Source of the DNA: an uncultured Anaerosolibacter sp.
GTDB lineage: Bacteria; Bacillota_A; Clostridia; Peptostreptococcales; Thermotaleaceae
Direction of reading: 5' to 3'
NCBI GenBank assembly: GCA_937948705.1
Contig: CALECF010000172.1
Location: forward strand, 1 to 26,996
Length of the DNA stretch: 26,996 bases
The translations under genes were made by a program, and so were the position numbers. The notes beneath the pieces are model-generated. The model ran no database searches, was not told the DNA's origin, and saw only the letters and a program-made list of their open reading frames with translations. Shown here in pieces: positions 15,180-21,387 of this stretch (position 1 is its first letter; each line of letters starts with the position of its first letter).

Positions 15180-16522
15180 CTCTGTTGTAAGGAAATATAC
15201 TCCTTAAGAGGACTCGTATTTACGTAAGCTGGACGAATAATTTTTTGGTCGCATACCAATTGTTCAATCCTATGGGCACACCAGCCAGCAATCCTCGCTG
15301 TGGCAAACAACGGGGTATAAAGCTCAGATGGAATATTCAATAGCTCGTATACAAAGCCAGAGTATAGATCAACATTGGCACATATATTGAAGGAGTCTCC
15401 CTTGAGCTCTCTAAACAATTCTAAGGAAAGTTCCTCAATATTTTTATAAAGATTAAATTCGTCAACCCTATCTTTTTCAACGGCTAGCTCAAATGCTTTA
15501 CTCTTTAGTAAGCCTGTACGGGGATCGGATTTTGTATAGACAGCATGTCCCATTCCGTAGATCAATCCCTCTTGGTTAAAAACTTCTTTCTTCATAATTT
15601 TCCAGAGATAGTCCTTCAACATATCTCGATCATTGAGATGAGGGACATTGTCTTTAATATTTTGAACCATCTCTCTAACTTTGATATTAGCCCCGCCATG
15701 CTTTGGTCCCTTCAAGGAACCAATGGCAGCTACGATAGAAGAATAAGTATCCGTACCAGATGAGGATACAACATGGGTTGCAAAGGCAGAATTATTCCCA
15801 CCTCCATGTTCTGCATGAATGACTAAGGCTAGGTCTAAAATCTCTGCTTCTGTTTTTGTATAGTTATTGTCAGCTCTGGTCATGTATAGAATATTTTCAG
15901 CCGTGCCGATACCCCCTTGAGGTGGGTGAATGAATAAGCTTTTGTTGTCGAAATAATGGGCTTTAGCCTGATAACCGTAAGATATAATTGTAGGGAAACG
16001 TGAAATCAGCTGAATGCATTGTCTTAGAACATTAGAAATTGTAGTATCATCTGGGTTTTCATCATGGGAATAGAGAACCAAGATACTTCTTTGAAGCTTG
16101 TTCATAATATCCTTGCTAGGAATTTTAAGAATCATATTTTCGGTGAAGCTGCCAGGCAGACATCTATATTCATCTAAGAGTTGATTGAATTGAGTAAGCT
16201 GCTCTTCTGTAGGAAGGACTCCGAACAATAAAAGGTATATACATTCTTCGAAACCTCTTCTTTTTTCACGCTGAAAGTCAAACACAAGATCTTCAACGTT
16301 GATGCCACGATAGAAAAGATTTCCTTCCGTAGGCACTTTAATATTATTTTCTAACTTATAGCCTTGAACATAACCAACATTGGTAAGACCAACCAATACA
16401 CCAGTTCCATTTTCATTGCGGAGGCCTCTTTTTACGTTGTGGGTTTGATATAATTCGGGTGCTATATAATTATTTTTTTCAGCTATGATAGCTAAACTAT
16501 CCATTGAAAGTGAATTGTTCAC
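15173..16522 (-). CDS. gltA: Citrate synthase (Si type)
   Basis: The 449-residue enzyme condenses oxaloacetate and acetyl-CoA to citrate. Family motifs are clear: HAEHGGGNNSAFATHVVSSS with the active-site His, SIVAAIGSLKGPKHGGAN, GMGHAVYTKSDPRT with the second catalytic His, and FATARIAGWCAHRIEQ near the C terminus. It belongs to the ordinary citrate synthase family, not the LeuA-related Re-type enzyme of some clostridia. The start is GTG at 16522 with AAGGGAGG seven bases upstream. It is the last gene of the acn-icd-gltA operon (25-base gap to icd). In an anaerobe the set most likely makes 2-oxoglutarate for glutamate. Confidence 0.95.
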   Translation of the reverse strand: MNNSLSMDSLAIIAEKNNYIAPELYQTHNVKRGLRNENGTGVLVGLTNVGYVQGYKLENNIKVPTEGNLFYRGINVEDLVFDFQREKRRGFEECIYLLLFGVLPTEEQLTQFNQLLDEYRCLPGSFTENMILKIPSKDIMNKLQRSILVLYSHDENPDDTTISNVLRQCIQLISRFPTIISYGYQAKAHYFDNKSLFIHPPQGGIGTAENILYMTRADNNYTKTEAEILDLALVIHAEHGGGNNSAFATHVVSSSGTDTYSSIVAAIGSLKGPKHGGANIKVREMVQNIKDNVPHLNDRDMLKDYLWKIMKKEVFNQEGLIYGMGHAVYTKSDPRTGLLKSKAFELAVEKDRVDEFNLYKNIEELSLELFRELKGDSFNICANVDLYSGFVYELLNIPSELYTPLFATARIAGWCAHRIEQLVCDQKIIRPAYVNTSPLKEYISLQQRT

Positions 16523-16547
16523 TTTAAAACCTCCCTTAAATTCATTT

Positions 16548-17549
16548 TTATGAATGTAGATTTTCTATGATTGCATTTGTCATATCTATTGTAGAGGAAG
16601 AACCACCTAAGTCTTTTGTAACACGCTTACCTTGAAGGATTGTAGTTTCTACTGCCTTATAAATGGATCGGGATTTGACCGATTCACCTAGGTGGTGAAG
16701 CATCATAGCTCCGGTTAAGATCATAGCTGTGGGATTGGCTAAGTTTTTTCCTGCAATGTCAGGGGCACTACCATGGACTGCTTCAAAGATAGCCATATTT
16801 TCTCCTATATTTGCCCCAGGAACCATACCTAGACCACCAACGAGACCAGCACAAAGATCCGATAGAATATCTCCATACAAATTGGTTGTAACGATGACTT
16901 GAAATTGACCTGGATTCATAACCAATTGCATACACATATTATCAACAATGACTTCCTGAAGTTGAATGAGGGGATATCCTTTGCTTATTTCTCGTGCACA
17001 CTGAAGAAATAGACCATCTGTCAGCTTCATGATATTGGCTTTATGAACGACCGTTACTTTTGACTTGCTGTTTTGATGTGCGTAGTCGAAAGCAGCTTTG
17101 ATAATTCTTAAGGAGCCTATTTTCGTAATGAGTTTTATGCCCTCAGCAGTATTTTCATCTATCATCCTTTCTTGTCCCATATAGAGGTCTTCTGTATTTT
17201 CTCTAAAGATAACCAGATCGACATTTTGGAATGGCACATTTATGCCTGGAATGGTTTTTATAGGGCGAATATTAGAAAACAAATCATATTTTTTTCTCAG
17301 CATGACATTGATACTTTTAAATCCAGAGCCAACTGGTGTTGTGATGGGGCCTTTCAACGCGATTCGGTTATTTTCTAGACTCTCAAAAACATTTTCAGGT
17401 ACGAGGGTTCCTACTTTGTCTAGCACATCAAGACCTGCATTTACTGTATCCCATTGAATTATCACACCGGAAGCTTCAATAATAGATTTGGCGGCTTCTG
17501 TCACTTCAGGTCCTATACCATCACCAGGGATTAGGGTTATGTTATACAT
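16548..17549 (-). CDS. icd: Isocitrate dehydrogenase (NAD-type)
   Basis: The 333-residue protein is a beta-decarboxylating dehydrogenase: N-terminal ITLIPGDGIGPEV, substrate loop TPVGSGFKSINVMLRKKYDL with the Ser and Asn of isocitrate enzymes rather than the Leu-rich loop of isopropylmalate dehydrogenase, FRENTEDLYMG, catalytic Lys in VVHKANIMK, metal site YGDILSDLCAG, and cofactor region AVHGSAPDIAGKNLANP. The short length and flanking aconitase and citrate synthase genes support isocitrate over isopropylmalate or homoisocitrate. NAD preference is inferred from the short bacterial form. AAGGAAG precedes the ATG. Confidence 0.92.
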   Translation of the reverse strand: MYNITLIPGDGIGPEVTEAAKSIIEASGVIIQWDTVNAGLDVLDKVGTLVPENVFESLENNRIALKGPITTPVGSGFKSINVMLRKKYDLFSNIRPIKTIPGINVPFQNVDLVIFRENTEDLYMGQERMIDENTAEGIKLITKIGSLRIIKAAFDYAHQNSKSKVTVVHKANIMKLTDGLFLQCAREISKGYPLIQLQEVIVDNMCMQLVMNPGQFQVIVTTNLYGDILSDLCAGLVGGLGMVPGANIGENMAIFEAVHGSAPDIAGKNLANPTAMILTGAMMLHHLGESVKSRSIYKAVETTILQGKRVTKDLGGSSSTIDMTNAIIENLHS

Positions 17550-17567
17550 ACTACGTCTTCCTTTCTT

Positions 17568-19496
17568 TTATAGAGTTATCTCTTTGGCATAATTTAGATA
17601 TCCGCCAGCCTTTAATATTTGGACATCACGGAAAGACCCTTCGAATTTGACTTTTACAGTTATATTCTTTGATCCATTATATATAGAGATTTCCTGGCCT
17701 TGATCCAAAGTCAGTAGAGTATCTAGGACTTCGATTTCATCAAGTTCGTCAAAGAAATCGTAATCACCCTTATTGACAAAGATGAGGGGTAGGATGCCAG
17801 AATTTATCAGATTCCCTTTATGAATTCTGGCGAAGGATTTAGCAATGACTCCCTTTATACCAAGATAGAGAGGGACCAAAGCTGCATGCTCTCGGCTTGA
17901 ACCTTGTCCATAGTTTTCCCCCCCAATAACAAATCCCCCTTGATGGGTTTTGGCAATTAAATGGAAGTCATCTATGAGAGTACCAAAACAGTATTTAGAT
18001 AACTCAGGGATATTTGATCGATAAGGCAGAAGACCGGCATGGGAGGGCATGATATCATCTGTAGTTACATTATCAAATGTTTTTATTAATACCTTCCCTT
18101 TTATCTTAGCTTCCAAAGGCTTATTGATCGGAAAGGGCTTAATATTTGGTCCCATAACAATCGGTGTATTGCTACTAGCTGGCTCCGGAAATATAAAATA
18201 ATGATTAGATATATGATATTTTGGTGGGATCGTAATGTGCAACGAATCTCCATGGGCCTCTGGGTTACTTAAATATCCTGCGATGGCAGAAACAGCCGCT
18301 GTTTCTGGACTTACTAAATATACACCTGCACTATCAGTACCACATCTACCCTGGAAGTTTCGATTAAAGGTTCTAAGGGAAATTCCATTGGATTTAGGTG
18401 CTTGACCCATTCCAATACATGGGCCGCAGGATGCTTCCAGTATCCTTGCTCCTGCTTGAATAAGGTCGCCCAGGGCGCCATTATCAGATAGCATTTTAAG
18501 AATACTGCTTGAACCTGGTGAAATGACAAGACTAACATCATCGTGAACTTTCTTACCTTTTAATATTTTGGCTACTTTCATAAGATCTGTGTAGGATGCG
18601 TTGGTACAACTACCTATGGCAACTTGATCCACTTTAACCCCTAAAACACTATCGACGGTTACTACATTGTCGGGACAGTGGGGAAGGGCAGTCATAGGTG
18701 TTATATCACCCAGGTGGATGACCATTTCTCTATCATAGGTCGCATCAGAATCAGCTAAGAGGTAGTTAAAGTCCATCTCTCGATCCTGTCTTATGAGAAA
18801 ATCTTTTGTGATTTCATCACTGGGGAAAATAGACGTAGTTGCACCCAATTCAGCGCCCATATTTGTAATTGTTGCTCGGTCTGTTACCGAGAGCTGCCCA
18901 AGACCATCACCAGCATACTCAATAATGTGACCGACGCCACCCTTGACACTAAGCTTTCCTAAAATGAACAGAATAACATCTTTGGCTGAAACCCAAGGTC
19001 GTAATTGGCCAGTTAACTCGATCTTTAAGACCTTTGGAACTTTTAAGTAATAATAGCCCTTTGCCATGGCAATGGCCACATCCAATCCACCTGCACCAAT
19101 ACTGAGCATGCCTAATCCGCCACAGGTTGGGGTATGACTGTCAGAACCAAGAAGCACACCACCTGGTTTTGCAAACCTTTCTAAGTGCAACTGATGACAG
19201 ATGCCGTTACCAGGTTTGGAATAAACAATGCCATATTTTGCTGCGACAGTCTTAATGAATTCATGATCATCGGCGTTCTCAAAGCCAGTTTGCAGCGTGT
19301 TGTGGTCTATATATGCAACAGAAAGATCTGTTTGAATCCTGTTAATATCCATTGCTTCTAGTTGTAAGTAAACCATTGTACCAGTAGAGTCCTGGGTAAG
19401 GGTTTGGTTTACTTTGATAGAGATTTCATCGTTGTCTGCAATATTCCCTGATAGAAGATTACTTTCAAGAATCTTCATCACTAGATTTTTCTTCAT
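17568..19496 (-). CDS. acnA: Aconitate hydratase
   Basis: The 642-residue cytoplasmic enzyme isomerises citrate to isocitrate with a [4Fe-4S] cluster. Expected motifs are present: HQLHLERFAKPGG, GSDSHTPTCGGLGMLSIGAG, the cluster cysteines in GSCTNASY and EASCGPCIGMG, the swivel-domain TTDDIMPSH and the substrate loop GQGSSREHAAL. It is of the roughly 640-residue bacterial type found in Clostridia and some Deltaproteobacteria. The start is ATG 19496, eight bases after GAGGAG; an in-frame GTG three codons earlier overlaps that site's spacer and is less likely. It is the first gene of the operon, with icd 18 bases downstream. Confidence 0.94.
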   Translation of the reverse strand: MKKNLVMKILESNLLSGNIADNDEISIKVNQTLTQDSTGTMVYLQLEAMDINRIQTDLSVAYIDHNTLQTGFENADDHEFIKTVAAKYGIVYSKPGNGICHQLHLERFAKPGGVLLGSDSHTPTCGGLGMLSIGAGGLDVAIAMAKGYYYLKVPKVLKIELTGQLRPWVSAKDVILFILGKLSVKGGVGHIIEYAGDGLGQLSVTDRATITNMGAELGATTSIFPSDEITKDFLIRQDREMDFNYLLADSDATYDREMVIHLGDITPMTALPHCPDNVVTVDSVLGVKVDQVAIGSCTNASYTDLMKVAKILKGKKVHDDVSLVISPGSSSILKMLSDNGALGDLIQAGARILEASCGPCIGMGQAPKSNGISLRTFNRNFQGRCGTDSAGVYLVSPETAAVSAIAGYLSNPEAHGDSLHITIPPKYHISNHYFIFPEPASSNTPIVMGPNIKPFPINKPLEAKIKGKVLIKTFDNVTTDDIMPSHAGLLPYRSNIPELSKYCFGTLIDDFHLIAKTHQGGFVIGGENYGQGSSREHAALVPLYLGIKGVIAKSFARIHKGNLINSGILPLIFVNKGDYDFFDELDEIEVLDTLLTLDQGQEISIYNGSKNITVKVKFEGSFRDVQILKAGGYLNYAKEITL

Positions 19497-19522
19497 GGGT
19501 ATCACTCCTCAAAATGTAATGG

Positions 19523-19542
19523 TATAATTGTATACAATTATA
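19523..19542. promoter_or_regulatory. Perfect 20-bp palindromic operator overlapping the -10 of the acn-icd-gltA promoter
   Basis: TATAATTGTATACAATTATA is identical to its own reverse complement. Its core TTGTATACAA fits the GTAtAC-type operators of GntR/FadR-family repressors (established for that family). It covers the -10 and the likely start site, the position for a repressor. No regulator gene is in this window. Confidence 0.65.
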
Positions 19543-19566
19543 CATAATAGAAAGAAACGAAGTCAA
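19537..19566 (-). promoter_or_regulatory. Promoter of the acn-icd-gltA operon
   Basis: On the reverse strand TTGACT (19561-19566) and TATAAT (19537-19542) are 18 bases apart, about 40 bases before the aconitase start. The -10 lies inside the palindrome. Confidence 0.75.
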
Positions 19567-19658
19567 TACGAAAACTTATAAAAATTAATATTTATATATA
19601 AATATTCAACTCTTATGAGTACAACTGGCTTAGAAGCAACAATAGGAATGAATATGCC

Positions 19659-19713
19659 AATGATAAAAGGGTGTTTGGACTATGTTTTATTAGTCCAGAC
19701 ACCCTTTTATCAT
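19659..19713 (-). terminator. Terminator of the transglutaminase-like gene
   Basis: A long interrupted stem pairs AATGATAAAAGGGTGT with ACACCCTTTTATCATT, then GGACTA with TAGTCC around an AT-rich loop. It starts just past the reverse-strand stop codon. It could also stop any forward transcript coming from the acn promoter region. Confidence 0.8.
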
Positions 19714-19719
19714 TATTAT

Positions 19720-20565
19720 TTAGTATTCGCCATCTTTTGTATGATCTTTATCAAAGTCTTTGTTTGCGAAATAAGATTTCCCAGATGTGGAAGCGAAGGT
19801 AGTATCTATGGAAATCCATTTGTTTTCCTCTGTAATATAAACTTCATTCCATGCATGTAATCCTTTGAAAACCTTAGTAACACCTTCACCTTTCACAACT
19901 CTAACTTGGAGGTTTACAGCTCTGCCAAGGGCAGCAGTTAAAGTAGCATAATCATAGCAAACACCCTTTTTTGTTTCTAAGGTGTTGACAGCACCGTACT
20001 GGCTAGAATAATTCTGGCTATCATGCTTAAGGAGCTTGTCATAATCATATTGAATGTTCTTAACAACCCACTGATAAATGGCTTGAGCTTTATCTGTATC
20101 AGTAGTTTTTCCAGATGTAATTTCTGCTGCAATGGTAATAATCGCTTCATCATTGCTTTCTACATGTTTTGAGGGAACAAGATATTTATTTGGTTCAGAG
20201 AGATTATTTATAGTAATTTCAGGGCCATAGCTATATTGACGATCCTTCACATGAACCATGATGGTAAGGGTATATATTCCTTTGCCATCGGTTAACCATA
20301 TTTCTTCTTGAAATTTTCCGTGTTTCACACTGATATCAAACCATTTTTGTGTCTGATCCTTCTTCATGAGGATTTTAATTTTATCTTTACTCGTTTCTCC
20401 ACTCAGTTGAATTTTTCCATGTGCATCATTAGACGGAATCTTTGCCAATAGAACACCGTTCTTTTCTATGTGATTATTAGCAGCTGCAAAAGATGCTTGT
20501 CCAAAGGTGAATAATATAAGAATCATGATAACAGAGAAAATAGTTTTATAAAAATTCTTTTTCAT
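19720..20565 (-). CDS. Secreted transglutaminase-like (papain-fold) protein
   Basis: The 281-residue protein has a signal peptide (residues 1-28, SVIMILILFTFGQASFAAAN). Residues 35-125 form an Ig-like or beta-sandwich domain. Residues 150-260 are a transglutaminase-core domain with the full triad: Cys203 in KGVCYDYATL, His237 in GLHAWNEVY and Asp254 in WISIDTTF. Proteins of this type are usually cysteine peptidases or amidases acting on surface protein or peptidoglycan; transglutamination is not proven. AAGGGGG sits eight bases before the ATG (20565); the frame extends upstream but only into riboswitch sequence. Its leader holds two c-di-GMP-I-type aptamers, and an LPXTG/sortase locus diverges from it, so a role in c-di-GMP-controlled surface remodelling is likely (inference). 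Confidence 0.87.
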   Translation of the reverse strand: MKKNFYKTIFSVIMILILFTFGQASFAAANNHIEKNGVLLAKIPSNDAHGKIQLSGETSKDKIKILMKKDQTQKWFDISVKHGKFQEEIWLTDGKGIYTLTIMVHVKDRQYSYGPEITINNLSEPNKYLVPSKHVESNDEAIITIAAEITSGKTTDTDKAQAIYQWVVKNIQYDYDKLLKHDSQNYSSQYGAVNTLETKKGVCYDYATLTAALGRAVNLQVRVVKGEGVTKVFKGLHAWNEVYITEENKWISIDTTFASTSGKSYFANKDFDKDHTKDGEY

Positions 20566-20576
20566 CCTGTGTTCCC

Positions 20577-20682
20577 CCTTTTTCGGTAGCCCGGCTATCA
20601 TCGTCCTTAGACTTAAGACCCGTTAGCTTTGCGTCTCCATATTTCTATGGATTTGCCTTTTCGAAAGGTTCATGAACCTTTC
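20577..20682 (-). ncRNA. c-di-GMP-I (GEMM-I) riboswitch aptamer 2, proximal to the gene
   Basis: Reverse strand: AAAAGGCAAATCC, a hairpin TCCATA-GAAA-TATGGA with a GNRA tetraloop, GACGCAAAGC, ACGGGTCTTAAG, and GATAGCCGGGCTACCG. These are the GEMM-I landmarks in order. Aligned on Vc2, the ligand-contacting base 20 is G (complement of 20657), as in standard c-di-GMP aptamers; A47 and C92 equivalents are present. P1 pairs CCTTTCG (5' side) with CGAAAAAGG (3' side, one small bulge), and that 3' strand runs into the ribosome binding site. Confidence 0.9.
20663..20682 (-). repeat. 20-base perfect palindrome competing with P1 of aptamer 2
   Basis: GAAAGGTTCATGAACCTTTC folds on itself. Its 3' half is also the 5' strand of P1 of aptamer 2, so the two structures exclude each other. 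It could hold the aptamer open without ligand. Confidence 0.6.
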
Positions 20683-20684
20683 AT

Positions 20685-20722
20685 TAAAATTAAAAGCTCT
20701 GTTTGGATTACCAAACAGAGCT
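20685..20722 (-). terminator. Terminator between the two c-di-GMP-type aptamers
   Basis: Reverse strand: AGCTCTGTTTGG and CCAAACAGAGCT form a perfect 12-bp stem with a four-base loop, followed by TTTTAATTTT. It lies after aptamer 1 and before aptamer 2, so aptamer 1 can act at transcription before aptamer 2 is made. Confidence 0.85.
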
Positions 20723-20744
20723 GAGCTATTGATGAAGTGTGTCA

Positions 20745-20837
20745 GCACCTTCGGGAACCCGGCGATCATAGTCATCAGACCTTAGACCCGTAGCTTTGCG
20801 TCCCTATTTTTCAATAGGTTTGCTATTATCGGAATGC
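20745..20837 (-). ncRNA. c-di-GMP-I-type (GEMM-I) aptamer 1, distal, with A at the specificity position
   Basis: Reverse strand: ATAATAGCAAACC, hairpin CCTATT-GAAA-AATAGG, GGGACGCAAAGC, ACGGGTCTAAG, and GATCGCCGGGTTCCCG. P1 pairs GCA-TTC with GAA-gg-TGC. In alignment with Vc2 the base at position 20 is A (complement of 20824), not G. A20 is the hallmark of GEMM-Ib aptamers that bind cyclic GMP-AMP, although A20 also occurs in some c-di-GMP binders. Ligand choice therefore cannot be fixed from sequence alone. Confidence 0.88.
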
Positions 20838-20866
20838 AAGAATTTATGAAATATGTTTATAAAATG

Positions 20867-20895
20867 AGTATAACATAAACTTTATATTATTTCAA
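20867..20895 (-). promoter_or_regulatory. Promoter of the tandem riboswitch leader
   Basis: On the reverse strand TTGAAA (20890-20895) and TATACT (20867-20872) are 17 bases apart. Transcription would start near 20860, just ahead of aptamer 1. The 5' leader is thus nearly 300 bases. Confidence 0.75.
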
Positions 20896-21273
20896 AAATT
20901 TTCTAAGAACATACATTATTTAATCATAATGCTTTAAAAAAGAATTGATGAGTGTAAATCCTAAATTTTAGTCTAAATAGGATGCAAAAAAATACGAAGA
21001 AGCCTCTGTTTTAGCAGGGTATATTTCCAGATATTATAACGAAACACTGCATAATAAGTAGGAATAGCTCATAAAATTAATATATACCGACAGCCAGTAT
21101 TTACATATTATGGCAGATTCTCTATGGTATAAAAGTAATATACTTTATATGACGTTATGTGTAAATTGTGTATATTGAGTAATTTAGTGGAGATAATTTA
21201 TATATATTTTAATGATGAAAGATTAGGTCAACATAGTAGCAAACTATAAACTGTTTTTTAAAAGGATGAAAAA
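20896..21273. other. AT-rich intergenic region between divergent surface genes
   Basis: No convincing gene is seen on either strand. A possible forward promoter is TTGAGT (21175-21180) with TTATAT 17 bases on (21198-21203); it is a weak match. No c-di-GMP-I or c-di-GMP-II aptamer could be seen on the forward strand, so the wall-protein gene is not an obvious direct riboswitch target. Confidence 0.4.
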
Positions 21274-21306
21274 ATGAACGCTACGCATGCAAATTTTTGC
21301 TGTTGA
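21274..21306 (+). CDS. Possible 10-residue leader peptide before the wall-protein gene
   Basis: ATG at 21274 is preceded by AAAGGA at seven-base spacing and reads MNATHANFCC then TGA. Its stop falls inside the nested hairpin at 21292-21351. Size and position fit a regulatory leader peptide, but so short an ORF can arise by chance. Confidence 0.25.
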   Translation: MNATHANFCC

Positions 21307-21351
21307 AGCTTTATACTCTATAACATTGTTTTAAAGCTTAAGTAGCAAATT
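21292..21351 (+). promoter_or_regulatory. Nested hairpin in the leader of the wall-protein gene
   Basis: The inner stem AAGCTTTA (21306-21313) pairs perfectly with TAAAGCTT (21332-21339). The outer stem pairs AATTTTTGCT (21292-21301) with AGCAAATT (21344-21351), with a small mismatch. There is no U-tract, so this is a structured leader and not a simple terminator. It ends 36 bases before the start codon. Confidence 0.4.
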
Positions 21352-21387
21352 GAAGTCATACTTATTAAAAATTAAGGAGGTGGAAAG

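Noticed and set aside
15545..17457. Forward ORFs opposite citrate synthase and isocitrate dehydrogenase
   Set aside because: They are shadows of well-supported reverse-strand enzymes.
19587..19606. 20-base perfect palindrome of A and T only
   Set aside because: AATATTTATATATAAATATT is fully symmetrical but is pure A/T in an AT-rich spacer, so chance is likely. It lies upstream of the acn -35 and could be an UP-like element, but there is no further support.
19615..19860. Forward ORF of 81 codons
   Set aside because: It runs through the terminator hairpin and antisense to the transglutaminase-like gene, with no ribosome binding site.
20896..21387. Search for a c-di-GMP riboswitch upstream of the wall-protein gene
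   Set aside because: Scraps such as ACGCATGCAAA recall GEMM-I but the ordered landmarks (GCAAA, GNRA hairpin, GACGCAAAGC, CCGGG) are missing on the forward strand.
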